Below are positions 44,227-53,888 of a stretch of DNA of 64,000 bases, piece by piece (within the stretch, counting starts at the first letter, position 1; each line of letters starts with the position of its first letter). Source of the stretch: Pelosinus fermentans JBW45. GTDB lineage: Bacteria > Bacillota > Negativicutes > DSM-13327. Under the pieces are notes generated by a model. It saw only the letters and a program-made list of their open reading frames with translations. It made no database searches and was not told the origin of the DNA. Location: contig NZ_CP010978.1 in NCBI RefSeq assembly GCF_000271665.2, positions 3,874,501 to 3,938,500 of the forward strand, in the 5' to 3' direction. Both the position numbers and the translations under genes were made by a program.

Positions 44227-47200
44227 CTATTCTTTTATAGCCGCCAATGTCTTATAGTTTCGAAGTCGCTCTTTTGCATCTAGTTCTGTCTTTTCAAATA
44301 AGGCCGCTGCCGCCTCTGGGAACTGTTTCATCAAGGATGCATAACGCACTTCGCCCATCAGAAATTCTTGAAAGTTCATGCTTGGTTCTTTGGAATCTAA
44401 AATAAATGGTGTTTTTCCATTTTCCTTTAATTGTGGATTATATCGATACATAGCCCAGTAGCCGCTGTCTACTGCACGCTGAGTCTCCAGTTGACTAAAG
44501 CCCATACCAAGCTGTAAGCCATGATTAATACAAGGTGCATAAGCAATAATCAGCGATGGTCCCGGATAAGCCTCTGCCTCGCTAATCGCCTTAAGGGTTT
44601 GATTCTTATCAGCTCCCATAGCAATTTGCGCTACATACACATACCCATAGCTCATGGCAATCATCCCTAAGTCTTTTTTCTTGGTTTTCTTGCCACTTGC
44701 TGCAAATTTAGCAATTGCCGCAGCAGGGGTAGCTTTCGAAGACTGTCCGCCAGTATTTGAATATACCTCTGTATCAAAAACCAAAATATTGACATCTTCA
44801 CCGCTAGCCAGTACATGATCAAGTCCGCCAAAACCAATATCATAGGCCCAGCCATCGCCGCCAAAAATCCATTGGGATCTCTTTACGAGAAAATCTCGAT
44901 TTGTATAGATGGTATCTAACAAAGCATCCTGACCTTTTACCTTTTCCAAGGCGGCAATCAGTTTATCGGCTCTAGCCCTTGTGCCCTCTTTATTCTCTTT
45001 ATGGATTAGCCAATCTTCACAAGCCTGCCTAAATTCTTCACCGAAAGGCAGTTTAACAGCTTTTTCAATATGAAGTGCTAATTGATTTCTCAATTGCTTT
45101 ACTGCCAAGTGCATACCTAATCCAAATTCAGCATTGTCCTCAAACAGTGAATTCGCCCACGCAGGACCATGCCCGCGATGATTCTTCGTATAGGGTATGG
45201 AAGGTGCACTGCCAGCCCAGACGGAAGAACAGCCCGTGGCATTGGCTACCATCATTCTCTCACCATAAAGCTGAGTGACCAGTTTGGCATAAGGAGTCTC
45301 CCCGCAGCCGGCACAAGCTCCGGAAAACTCTAAAAGCGGCTGTTCAAACTGACTGCCTTTAACGGTAAAGATATTGACCGGATTAGCTTTAGGCGAAATC
45401 TTCATAACATAATCCCACAACGGAGCCTGCCCAAGCTGAGAAGCCAGTGGCTTCATTTGCAAAGCTTTTTCCTTCGCGGGACAAATTTGGGCACAATTGC
45501 CGCAGCCTGTACAATCATAAGGAGAAACCGCTAGCCGAAAATTCAGGTCTTTCACGCCGACAGCCGCCTTAGTACAAAATCCTTCAGGTGCAGCGGTTAG
45601 TTCTTCTCCATTTAGTAATATTGGTCGAATGACTGCATGAGGGCATACGTAGGAGCAATGGTTACATTGAATACAATTATCTGGCAGCCATTCAGGAACA
45701 TGAATGGCAATACCACGTTTTTCATAAGCCGAAGTACCTAAAGGAAAAGTTCCATTTTCCATGTCAAGAAAGGCACTTACCGGCAGATGATCCCCCTCCT
45801 GGCGGTTCATCGGCACCAGTACATGTTCGATAAAATCGGGAATTTCTTTTCTATGGACTGCTCCATCAAGAGCGTCTTTCCAGTCATCGGGAACATGAAT
45901 TTTAACAATGGAATATATTCCTTTGTCAATGGCAGCATGATTCATAGCCACCACTTTTTCCCCTTTATTCCCGTAAGATTTCCACACTGCCTCTTTTAGA
46001 AATCTCATCGCGTCATGCAAAGGTATAATATCAGCAATTTTAAAGAAAGCAGACTGCATGATCATGTTTATCCGTCCGCCAAGTCCGATCTCCTCAGCAA
46101 TGCCAACCCCATCAATGGTATAAAATTCAATATCATTTTCCTTGATATAGCGCTTCATAACTGCAGGCAGCTTACTTTCGATTTCCGCCTGACTCCATCT
46201 ACAGTTCAGAAGAAAACTGCCGCCTTTTTTAAGTCCATCTAATACAGGATAATTATAAATATAAGATTGATTATGACAGGCAATAAAATCCGCCTTATTG
46301 ATAAGATAGGGGGACTTTATCGGTTGTTTGCCAAAGCGCAAGTGTGAAATCGTAACGCCGCCGGATTTCTTAGAATCATAGGCAAAATAGGCTTGGGCAT
46401 ACATATCCGTGTGATCACCGATAATTTTTATCGCACTTTTATTGGCACCAACCGTTCCATCTGAACCAAGCCCCCAAAATTTGCATGCTGTGGTACCGGG
46501 TACAGTCGTATCAATGTCTTGACCAAGAGGCAGTGAAGTATGGTTTACATCATCAATAATCCCCACAGTGAAATGATCTTTCGGACTGACGGCTTTTAGA
46601 TTTTCAAAAACCTCTTGGATATGACTGGGGATAACATCTTTGCCGCCAACACCGCAGCGTCCTCCCACAATCTGAGGTATCCATTCCTTCCCATAAAAGG
46701 CTGCCTTAACATCAAGATAAAGAGGTTCAGCAAAAGCCCCCATTTCTTTTGTCCGATCTAAGACAGCAATTTTTTCTACAGTTCTTGGAATGTATTTCAT
46801 AAAATGTTCGATGGAAAAAGGACGATATAAGTGGACTGTCAACAATCCAACCTTTTCCCCTTTCCCATTCAGATAATCAACTACTTCTTCAACCGCCTCA
46901 CACATTGAACCCATGGCAATGATCATCCTGTCCGCATCCGGCGCCCCATAATAATTGAACAGATGATATTCCCGGCCAGTAAGTTTAGTGATTTGCGCCA
47001 TATACCCTTCGACAATTTCCGGTAACTTCTGATAATAGCGATTGGATACTTCCCGCTGTTGAAAGTGAACATCAGAATTTTGTACGGTTCCTCTCAAGGT
47101 TGGGTGATCAGGATTAAGAGAAGTTCGCCGGAACTCATCTAGAGCCTGCCAATCCAAAAGGTCAGCCAATTCCTCATATTCGAGAACCTCAATTTTTTGA

Positions 47201-47739
47201 ATTTCATGGGAAGTTCTAAATCCGTCGAAAAAGTTTAAAAAGGGAACTTTTCCTTTAATGGCTGATAAATGAGCAACTGCTGCCAAATCCATGACTTGTT
47301 GAACGCTGCTTTCTGCCAATAAGGCAAAGCCGGTTTGCCGAGTCGCCATAACGTCTGAATGATCACCAAAAATACTGATGGCGTTAGCACCAACTACCCT
47401 GGCACTTACATGAAATACTCCCGGCAGCAGTTCTCCGGCAATTTTATACATGTTGGGAATCATTAAAAGCAAACCTTGCGATGCGGTATAGGTGGTCGTT
47501 AAAGCCCCTGCCTGCAAGGAGCCATGCACAGCTCCTGCTGCGCCTCCTTCTGACTGCATTTCAACAATCTCTACTCTTTGCCCAAAAATATTTTTTCGTC
47601 CTTGAGCTGCCCACTCATCTGCAAGCTCTGCCATGTTGGATGATGGCGTAATAGGAAAGATCGCAGCTACATCAGTAAAAGCGTAAGAAACATGGGCTGC
47701 TGCTGTATTTCCATCCATTGTTTTCATTTTTCTTGCCAT
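44227..47739 (-). CDS. nifJ: Pyruvate:ferredoxin (flavodoxin) oxidoreductase
   Basis: Single-chain 2-oxoacid oxidoreductase, 1170 residues: pyruvate + CoA + oxidised ferredoxin gives acetyl-CoA, CO2 and reduced ferredoxin. ATG 47739 has GAAGGGAG before it. Domains: alpha-like (AAAHVSYAFTDVAAIFPITPSS), gamma-like, a two-cluster ferredoxin insert (CIQCNHCSYVCP and CTGCGNCAQICP, about 695-760), and the TPP domain (GCAGCGETPYAKL, GGDGWAYDIGFGGLDHVLASG and NTEVYSNTGGQ-like FDTEVYSNTGGQSSKATP). It lies 32 bp after an amino-acid permease and downstream of threonine dehydratase, so in this setting it may act on 2-oxobutyrate to give propionyl-CoA; enzymes of this class accept it. Confidence 0.95.
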   Translation of the reverse strand: MARKMKTMDGNTAAAHVSYAFTDVAAIFPITPSSNMAELADEWAAQGRKNIFGQRVEIVEMQSEGGAAGAVHGSLQAGALTTTYTASQGLLLMIPNMYKIAGELLPGVFHVSARVVGANAISIFGDHSDVMATRQTGFALLAESSVQQVMDLAAVAHLSAIKGKVPFLNFFDGFRTSHEIQKIEVLEYEELADLLDWQALDEFRRTSLNPDHPTLRGTVQNSDVHFQQREVSNRYYQKLPEIVEGYMAQITKLTGREYHLFNYYGAPDADRMIIAMGSMCEAVEEVVDYLNGKGEKVGLLTVHLYRPFSIEHFMKYIPRTVEKIAVLDRTKEMGAFAEPLYLDVKAAFYGKEWIPQIVGGRCGVGGKDVIPSHIQEVFENLKAVSPKDHFTVGIIDDVNHTSLPLGQDIDTTVPGTTACKFWGLGSDGTVGANKSAIKIIGDHTDMYAQAYFAYDSKKSGGVTISHLRFGKQPIKSPYLINKADFIACHNQSYIYNYPVLDGLKKGGSFLLNCRWSQAEIESKLPAVMKRYIKENDIEFYTIDGVGIAEEIGLGGRINMIMQSAFFKIADIIPLHDAMRFLKEAVWKSYGNKGEKVVAMNHAAIDKGIYSIVKIHVPDDWKDALDGAVHRKEIPDFIEHVLVPMNRQEGDHLPVSAFLDMENGTFPLGTSAYEKRGIAIHVPEWLPDNCIQCNHCSYVCPHAVIRPILLNGEELTAAPEGFCTKAAVGVKDLNFRLAVSPYDCTGCGNCAQICPAKEKALQMKPLASQLGQAPLWDYVMKISPKANPVNIFTVKGSQFEQPLLEFSGACAGCGETPYAKLVTQLYGERMMVANATGCSSVWAGSAPSIPYTKNHRGHGPAWANSLFEDNAEFGLGMHLAVKQLRNQLALHIEKAVKLPFGEEFRQACEDWLIHKENKEGTRARADKLIAALEKVKGQDALLDTIYTNRDFLVKRSQWIFGGDGWAYDIGFGGLDHVLASGEDVNILVFDTEVYSNTGGQSSKATPAAAIAKFAASGKKTKKKDLGMIAMSYGYVYVAQIAMGADKNQTLKAISEAEAYPGPSLIIAYAPCINHGLQLGMGFSQLETQRAVDSGYWAMYRYNPQLKENGKTPFILDSKEPSMNFQEFLMGEVRYASLMKQFPEAAAALFEKTELDAKERLRNYKTLAAIKE

Positions 47740-47771
47740 AAATAACTCCCTTCTTTCTGTATTCATTCCTA

Positions 47772-49166
47772 TTAACTAACTTTATTATGAGTATCATCTA
47801 ATTCTTTTGCAGATTGATTTTTCCCCAAACCGAAAACATAATAACTTACTATGACAATCGTGCAGAATATACCTCCTACGATTAATGAAACGCGAGTATC
47901 ATCATTGAACCACATTCCAATCAACACCAATAGCAGGAAAATAACCGTTACATAATTGCTAATGGGAAAAAACGGGGACTTGAAAGGATGAGTTTTCATT
48001 TCCTCTTTCCATTTTTTTCTGAATGCAATCTGACTAAATGCCAGAACAAACCAGGGGATCATGCCTGGAAGAATACTAGCACTGTAAATGTATAGAAATA
48101 ATTTGGATTCCGGAGCGATGTAGTTTAAAAATACACCTAATAATAAGCAAGAAATTGTAACCATAATACTATTGCCAGGCATCCCGTTTTTTGATACCTT
48201 GCCAAAGAATTTAGGAGCTTGACCGTTCTTGGATAAGGTATAAAGCATTCTGCCTGCACTATAAATCCCACTGTTGCACCCTGACATAGCGGCAGTCAAA
48301 ACAACAAAATTGATAATACCAGCAGCAGCAACAATTCCAATTTTGGCAAACGTCATAACAAAGGGACTGCCGATTGTACCGACTTGGTTCCATGGATAAA
48401 TGGCTAGTATAACAAATATGGCTCCAATATAGAAAATTAAAATACGCCAAATAATATTTTTAGTAGCACGACGTAAGGTGTTTTTAGGATCTTGTGCTTC
48501 ACCAGCGGTAATGCCAACCATTTCAACTCCTTGATAAGACGCCGTTACCAGACAAAGAGCAAATAAAAAACCTTCTAAACCACCAGCAAAAAATCCACCA
48601 TGAATATATAGATTTTCGATACCAACAGGCTGACCGCCATTGCCGAAGCCAAAAAGAATCATGCCAAGTCCAATCACAATCATAGCAACGATCGCCGCTA
48701 CTTTAATGAGTGCAAACCAAAATTCAAATTCACCATAGTACTTAACCGCAACTAAATTTGCCGTTGCCACAATCGCCACCCCTGCCAAAGCTGGCAGCCA
48801 TTGGGGAATGATGGGAAACCAGTACTTAACATAAATTCCAATGGCCGTTACTTCCGCCATTCCAACTGTAACCCATAAAAACCAATAACACCAGGCAGTC
48901 AGATAACCAGCTAACGGGCTGACATATTTATGGGCATAGGTTGCAAAAGAACCTGTCATTGGCTCTAGGTAAAGCATTTCCCCCATAATGCGCATAACAA
49001 AAAACATGATAATACCTGCTAATGCATAAGCAAGCAATACAGAAGGACCTGCCCACTTTATCGTACTCGCTGACCCCATAAAAAGACCAACACCAATGGT
49101 TCCCCCCAAAGCAATCAATTCAATATGCCGTGACTTTAGCCCTCTGGTTAGTTCTTTTTCTTCCAT
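47772..49166 (-). CDS. Amino-acid permease (APC superfamily, AAT family)
   Basis: 464-residue permease with twelve helices. N-terminus [30 protein letters not shown] is the family signature, including the unwound helix 1; also [22 protein letters not shown] in split form and [15 protein letters not shown]. Proton-coupled import of an amino acid. It lies 25 bp after threonine dehydratase, so threonine or serine is the likely substrate. Confidence 0.9.
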   Translation of the reverse strand: MEEKELTRGLKSRHIELIALGGTIGVGLFMGSASTIKWAGPSVLLAYALAGIIMFFVMRIMGEMLYLEPMTGSFATYAHKYVSPLAGYLTAWCYWFLWVTVGMAEVTAIGIYVKYWFPIIPQWLPALAGVAIVATANLVAVKYYGEFEFWFALIKVAAIVAMIVIGLGMILFGFGNGGQPVGIENLYIHGGFFAGGLEGFLFALCLVTASYQGVEMVGITAGEAQDPKNTLRRATKNIIWRILIFYIGAIFVILAIYPWNQVGTIGSPFVMTFAKIGIVAAAGIINFVVLTAAMSGCNSGIYSAGRMLYTLSKNGQAPKFFGKVSKNGMPGNSIMVTISCLLLGVFLNYIAPESKLFLYIYSASILPGMIPWFVLAFSQIAFRKKWKEEMKTHPFKSPFFPISNYVTVIFLLLVLIGMWFNDDTRVSLIVGGIFCTIVIVSYYVFGLGKNQSAKELDDTHNKVS

Positions 49167-49191
49167 AATAATGTTCTTTCTCCTTTCACTC

Positions 49192-50400
49192 TTATCGAAT
49201 ATTTACACAGTACTGTTTTTCTTCCATTAACCTTTTGATGGCATAGATTTGTTCCTTGTCAGCAGTTTCCAGCTCCAACTCGACTTTGGCATATCCTAAA
49301 GCCACACCTTGGTTATCACGGCTATGGGTTACGGCAAGTACATTTGCACCTGCATCAGCAATCAATTGCAGCAATGTCCACAATGTCCCCGGTTTATCGG
49401 AAATCATCGTATCAAAAAAGACTTTACGACCAGACTTCACCATACCTTTATTGATAATGCGTGTCATAGTATTGACATCAATATTGCCACCACTGATTAC
49501 GGCTGCAATCTTACGCCCTTTATATTGAGAAAGGCGATGTAAGACAGCGGCAATGGCTGCAGCGCCCGCCCCTTCTGCTATGGTTTTGATCCTTTCCAGC
49601 AGCAGCAGAATGGCTCCTGCTATTTCTTCCTCGTCTACCGTAACGATATCATCAACGAAATGTTTAACAATGTCAAAATTCAAATTCCCTGGAGTCTTAA
49701 CTGCAATTCCATCTGCGATCGTTGGAATTTTATCAATGGTGACAATACACTTCCTGGAGATTGCTTCGGCCATGCAGGGCATATTCTTAGTCTGCACCCC
49801 GATGATTTTGATTGAAGGCTTTAGATTCTTTAAAGCAACTGCCATACCAGAGATTAAACCACCGCCGCCAATTGGCACCACCACCACTTCTACCTCAGGC
49901 AAGTCTTCTAAAAGCTCCAAAGCGATCGTTCCCTGACCTGCAATCACCATGGGATCATCAAAAGGATGAACAAAGGTAGAATTCTCTTCTGCCTGAATAC
50001 ATCGAGCCTTTGCATAGGCTTCGTCATAAACATCTCCATGAAGAACGACTTTTGCTCCATATCCCCGAGTGGCATTGACCTTCGATAACGGCGCATGTTT
50101 AGGCATCACAATGGTGGAAGAAATGCCAAAGGTGGTCGCTGCAAGAGCTACTCCCTGAGCATGGTTACCTGCGGATGATGCAATCACTCCTTTACTCTTT
50201 TCTTTTTCACTTAGATTCGCTATTTTGTTATAAGCCCCCCGCAGTTTAAAAGAACCTGTTCGCTGCAGGTTTTCCATTTTGAGATACACATGATTGCCGC
50301 TCATCTCACTCACCGTATTGGTATACGCCAATCCTGTCCTGCAAATCACACCCGCAAGGGTTTTTCTGGCCTTTTCTACATCCTCTAAGGAAACATGCAT
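49192..50400 (-). CDS. ilvA: Threonine ammonia-lyase with C-terminal ACT domain
   Basis: PLP enzyme that deaminates threonine to 2-oxobutyrate and ammonia, 402 residues. PLP lysine is in [13 protein letters not shown] (about residue 52), glycine loop in [12 protein letters not shown], and a single ACT domain at about 325-402 ([23 protein letters not shown] in part). This size and single ACT place it with the catabolic or TdcB-like long forms (the symbol tdcB would also fit). Follows the ridA remnant by 12 bp and precedes a permease and PFOR, which points to catabolic use rather than isoleucine synthesis. Confidence 0.93.
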   Translation of the reverse strand: MHVSLEDVEKARKTLAGVICRTGLAYTNTVSEMSGNHVYLKMENLQRTGSFKLRGAYNKIANLSEKEKSKGVIASSAGNHAQGVALAATTFGISSTIVMPKHAPLSKVNATRGYGAKVVLHGDVYDEAYAKARCIQAEENSTFVHPFDDPMVIAGQGTIALELLEDLPEVEVVVVPIGGGGLISGMAVALKNLKPSIKIIGVQTKNMPCMAEAISRKCIVTIDKIPTIADGIAVKTPGNLNFDIVKHFVDDIVTVDEEEIAGAILLLLERIKTIAEGAGAAAIAAVLHRLSQYKGRKIAAVISGGNIDVNTMTRIINKGMVKSGRKVFFDTMISDKPGTLWTLLQLIADAGANVLAVTHSRDNQGVALGYAKVELELETADKEQIYAIKRLMEEKQYCVNIR

Positions 50401-50412
50401 TGTATCACATCC

Positions 50413-50490
50413 TTATTCCCCCACCTTTACGGCTTGTGAATACGCACCAATTGCTTCTGGAGCCTTCGACGTTCTGATTATTTCTTTCAT
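50413..50490 (-). pseudogene. Truncated ridA (TdcF-like) fragment or leader peptide
   Basis: A 25-codon open frame with a strong GGGAGGA site encodes the N-terminus of the RidA/YjgF enamine deaminase family (APEAIGAYSQAVKVGE, family norm APxAIGPYSQAVxxG) and then stops; full RidA is about 125 residues. The stop is 12 bp before the ilvA ATG. RidA normally removes the reactive enamine formed by threonine/serine dehydratases, so a former ridA-ilvA operon is the simplest reading. The kept ribosome site may now serve as a translated leader. Confidence 0.72.
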
Positions 50491-50587
50491 ATGTATTTCC
50501 TCCCATCTTTTTCCTTGTACCTTTATTCAACAGGTCTCTCTTAAAGAAATCCTGACAGGTATCAAAATACTCATCCTACAGCACTAT

Positions 50588-51244
50588 CTATTTCATTGCC
50601 ATATATCGATAAATTGTACTTTCGGATGTTTTTAAAATGGCAGCAGCCTTTGTTATGGCACCTTTGATCTTAAAGATTCCATTTTCACGCAGTTCCTGTA
50701 CAATAGCACTCTTTTCCTCAGGCGACATTCTATCCACTGCAATATTGTATTTGGCAATTAACTTATGAATCCCATTATCTACTACATGATCTAAAGAAGT
50801 ACTTAATGATTCCGTTATTTCTGCATTGTTATTTATTTGAACTGCATTGCTAAGCAATGTCTTTAAAGGATATTCACCTAGAATTTTATGCCCCTGGTTA
50901 TCAGAGGCATTTAAGATATTAACACAAAGCATGCCTATCAAACTTCCTGCTTCATCTTTAATATAATAAGTGGATGAGATTAAATTGTCTCCCCTGTCAT
51001 TACGACTTCGATAATTGACAAAAGCATTATGCTGTAAATACGTTTTATTCTCTAGCAGCTTGAAACCTAAATCCGTTAAAGGACATCCTAAAGAACGACC
51101 GCTTATATATCCATTTCGAATTGCAATCACAGAGTTTTCAACATCAACGATATCATGTAAAAGTACTTCACAATTCGGTCCGATAATATCCGCAATAAAA
51201 TCAACTAAAGGTATATATAATTCCAGCAGTTTTTTGTATTTCAT
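50588..51244 (-). CDS. YheO/DauR-like PAS-HTH transcriptional regulator
   Basis: 218-residue regulator. Residues about 1-115 form the YheO-like PAS domain (YIPLVDFIADIIGPNCEVLLHDI, VIAIRNGYISGRSLGCPLTD, GSLIGMLCVNI), and the C-terminus carries a helix-turn-helix (IKGAITKAAAILKTSESTIYRYM). Family members often sit beside ridA and amino-acid deaminase genes. It is the first gene in this direction, 97 bp before the ridA remnant, and likely controls the threonine operon. Confidence 0.88.
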   Translation of the reverse strand: MKYKKLLELYIPLVDFIADIIGPNCEVLLHDIVDVENSVIAIRNGYISGRSLGCPLTDLGFKLLENKTYLQHNAFVNYRSRNDRGDNLISSTYYIKDEAGSLIGMLCVNILNASDNQGHKILGEYPLKTLLSNAVQINNNAEITESLSTSLDHVVDNGIHKLIAKYNIAVDRMSPEEKSAIVQELRENGIFKIKGAITKAAAILKTSESTIYRYMAMK

Positions 51245-51400
51245 ATAATCTCCTTCTTTTCTGAATTATCTACTCTATATTTTTAAAGTTCGCTGTTTTG
51301 TAATAATTTCCTTTTATGGTAATAACTTTTTATCACCTATTTTTTTACAAAATTCGAGTATTACTTATATCCAATGCAAATACATCGTCTTCAGGCAGAG

Positions 51401-51435
51401 AAAAACGACTAGCCAAAAAATAACTAGTCGTTTTT
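51401..51435 (-). terminator. Terminator of the protease/unknown operon
   Basis: AAAAACGACTAG (51401-51412) pairs with CTAGTCGTTTTT (51424-51435). It lies directly after the stop codon at 51443. Confidence 0.85.
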
Positions 51436-51442
51436 CGTATCT

Positions 51443-52048
51443 CTATGGTGTATTTGTCTTGGCGATTATGCCAATATCATCCCAATTTGACCAATTGTAA
51501 TATTGATCAATCCATACACTTAACTTTTTTAACCTTAACTCTCTGATTTCATGTTGTTTGACCCATAGCTCCTGGAATCTGGAAACAAAAGAAAAAATAT
51601 CGGTAATAACAGTAGAAAAATTAAGCGGACTTACCCCTTGCTCGCTGAAATTACCATCATGAGAGGATAATAAAATTCTTTGAGAAACCGCGCTAAACTC
51701 ATCAAAGGATTTTAATGCTTCCATTACCATGGGCTGATACTTGGAGTCATTCACATTGGGAATTCGATTTCCCCCAATCGCCTCTAATTCGATGGTTGAT
51801 CGCAATCCAGAAAATTTTGCCGCTGCGATTTGATATTTTAGTTGAGCCTCGAGATAATCTCGATCCTTTTGCCGATCAGCATATTTCTCTTTAATCACTA
51901 ACACATAACTTTCCGCAATTTGCTTGGCTGCTGCCGAGTAAAAAGATGCGGGAAGTTCAGCCGTTTTTGACGACGTTCCTGTCGCACAAGCCCACCCTGG
52001 TAGGGCAAATAAAAATGCCAGCGGCCATAAAAGCAACTTTTTTATCAT
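51443..52048 (-). CDS. Exported protein of unknown function
   Basis: Not recognised. 201 residues from the ATG at 52048, which has AAAGGATG before it (a start seven codons upstream is possible). Signal peptide about 1-22 (MIKKLLLWPLAFLFALPGW, then ACATG). The mature part is helical and charged (FYSAAAKQIAESYVLVIKEKYADRQK; RFQELWVKQHEIRELRLKKL), with no enzymatic motif. It starts 30 bp after the subtilisin gene, so the two are cotranscribed. It could be a substrate, inhibitor or partner of that protease; this is only context. Confidence 0.65.
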   Translation of the reverse strand: MIKKLLLWPLAFLFALPGWACATGTSSKTAELPASFYSAAAKQIAESYVLVIKEKYADRQKDRDYLEAQLKYQIAAAKFSGLRSTIELEAIGGNRIPNVNDSKYQPMVMEALKSFDEFSAVSQRILLSSHDGNFSEQGVSPLNFSTVITDIFSFVSRFQELWVKQHEIRELRLKKLSVWIDQYYNWSNWDDIGIIAKTNTP

Positions 52049-52078
52049 AATGAGCACATCCTTTAGCAATGTGAAAGG

Positions 52079-53053
52079 CTATCCAGCAACTTCGCCTTGC
52101 TTAACTGCCGTTTCCACCTCCATGGGATGCAAGACATTCTGGTAACCGACAGTCAGATCCAGGAAACCGTTGCCTTCTTTTATTTTTTTATAGCCTAACG
52201 TACTGGTCCGTTTGCAAAGCTGGGCATAAATCTCCGCTTCCGTAAGGGTGCGTTCAAAGTCCTTTTCGCATTGATTGATGATCAGGGCCGCGGCCCCAGC
52301 AACATGGGGTGTGGCCATAGAGGTTCCGGAAAGAACGGCATAACGGCTGCCAGGATAGGTTGAAACAATCTCCACTCCCGGAGCAACCACATCAATCTCT
52401 TTATTCATTGTACTAAAGGTTGCCAGCTTTTTGCTCAGATCCACAGCTCCCACACCGACTACCTCGTTATACCCGCCGGGGAACTGTCTTTCAACCTGTC
52501 CCGTATTACCAGCGGCGCAGACCACCAGCACCCCGCTATCCGTCGCCCGGACAATGGCGTCATGTAAAGCCGAATCATCGGTTTCTCCCCCCAATGACAT
52601 AGAGAGGATACGCACTTTCTCCCCTTCTGCTCCCTGCCACTGAAGGGCATAGTCGATAGCACTGATCAGATTTTCATAACCTCCGTTTCCGCTGCTGTCA
52701 AGTACCTTAAGAATCAGCAAATCTACCTGAGGAGCCATACCGACGACACCCTGGCTGTTCTCGGCTGCAGCAATGGTTCCCGCCACATGGGTACCATGCC
52801 CATTACTGTCGCCAAACTGATCCGGGTCCCCATTATCGTCAGTTGTAAAGTTGCGCCCGCCAATAATACGGTCTTTCAAATCGGGATGATCCACTTGGCA
52901 GCCCGTATCCAGGATGGCAACTACCACCCCTTTGCCCCGCTTGCTTGGCTCCCAAACCTCCGGTGCTTTCATTAATTGAATACCATCGGGTATTTTTTCC
53001 GCATTGTCCAAGATTTCTTTCACCTCAAAAGGTAGAAGCTTCATTTCATGCAT
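52079..53053 (-). CDS. Subtilisin-like serine protease, intracellular (ISP) type
   Basis: 324-residue S8 peptidase. Catalytic triad: Asp in VVVAILDTGCQVDHPDL, His in NGHGTHVAGTIAA, Ser in LSGTSMATPHVAGAAAL; the oxyanion Asn is in VVCAAGNTG. There is no signal peptide; instead a short N-terminal extension containing LLPF matches the LIPY/F inhibitory propeptide of Bacillus ISP enzymes. So it should act in the cytosol after self-removal of that extension. AAGGAGG precedes the ATG. Neighbouring genes on both sides encode exported proteins, which is an odd setting for a cytosolic protease. Confidence 0.92.
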   Translation of the reverse strand: MHEMKLLPFEVKEILDNAEKIPDGIQLMKAPEVWEPSKRGKGVVVAILDTGCQVDHPDLKDRIIGGRNFTTDDNGDPDQFGDSNGHGTHVAGTIAAAENSQGVVGMAPQVDLLILKVLDSSGNGGYENLISAIDYALQWQGAEGEKVRILSMSLGGETDDSALHDAIVRATDSGVLVVCAAGNTGQVERQFPGGYNEVVGVGAVDLSKKLATFSTMNKEIDVVAPGVEIVSTYPGSRYAVLSGTSMATPHVAGAAALIINQCEKDFERTLTEAEIYAQLCKRTSTLGYKKIKEGNGFLDLTVGYQNVLHPMEVETAVKQGEVAG

Positions 53054-53233
53054 GTTGATTCCTCCTTAAGTTCGCCTTACTTTAGATTCATGATCAATAA
53101 GGATCCTCTTGGCATAATAAAGCATCCTGATAAGCTGGAAAAGAATCCTATATAGTTTCATTATACTCGATCACTTCTGGTAATAATAGGGAATTTTTCG
53201 CACTCTACTGCTATTGATTCCAAAGCTAGCTCT

Positions 53234-53755
53234 TTAATTGCTTCGCTTATAGTCTTGAGCGATATTGTACATAGAATCGGCAAAAGTCTTTGGTTGGACA
53301 GATGTAAATCTGACAAGCTGCTTACGATCTTCCAAAACCACTCCTCGTGCGCTGAATACCCGAGTCTCAGTCACCGCATATATTTTCCTTTTGAGTTGAA
53401 AGACCATTTGAATTTCACTGCAGGCAACCTCATCCCCCTCGTTCAGTTTTTCTTTGTAGACCTCATTCAGCTTGTCAATGACTTTTGGATCGGTAAAGAT
53501 GGTTTTCGTTAGAACATTCACCTGTGTTTTATCTGTTTCATCAATGCTCAATGACTGATGGTCAAACACGTAAATACCAATGTCATTGGTAAATACATAC
53601 GACCAGCGCTCCTGCTCAATTTCTGCCATGCTCGGTTTGGGTCGAACACTAATCTCCCAGTCCGGCGGCGATATTCTATCTGATTCTTCCGCCTGTACGA
53701 TAATACCGGGAAGCAGCAGCCAGCACAGCACCAATAGCAGCATTATCTTTTTCAT
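53234..53755 (-). CDS. Exported protein of unknown function
   Basis: Not recognised. 173 residues from the ATG at 53755 with an AAAGGGAG site; a TTG three codons earlier is possible. Signal peptide MKKIMLLLVLCWLLLPG, cleavage likely after VQA. The mature protein appears to be beta-rich: WSYVFTNDIGIYVFDHQSL and VFQLKRKIYAVTETRVFSARG, then RFTSVQPKTFADSMYNIAQDY. Similar small exported proteins with a WxYVFTNDxG-like start occur in Negativicutes as I recall them, without known function. 180 bp before the protease start; the gap shows no gene. Confidence 0.65.
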   Translation of the reverse strand: MKKIMLLLVLCWLLLPGIIVQAEESDRISPPDWEISVRPKPSMAEIEQERWSYVFTNDIGIYVFDHQSLSIDETDKTQVNVLTKTIFTDPKVIDKLNEVYKEKLNEGDEVACSEIQMVFQLKRKIYAVTETRVFSARGVVLEDRKQLVRFTSVQPKTFADSMYNIAQDYKRSN

Positions 53756-53811
53756 TGTTAACAAAGCTCCCTTTCAACTTTTACGATGGATGGAATGTAA
53801 CTAAACCCCTA

Positions 53812-53843
53812 AGCGCAGCCTTCCAGCAAGTGAAAGACTGCGC
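53812..53843 (-). terminator. Hairpin after the beta-propeller-like gene
   Basis: GGCGCAGTCTTTCA and the complementary region ending CTGCGCT form an imperfect stem on the reverse strand; T-run is weak (TTAGGGGTTT). May only partly terminate. Confidence 0.5.
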
Positions 53844-53888
53844 CAAAGAGTTTGCTTAGAATATAAATTACAGAGTAGGCTGCATATC

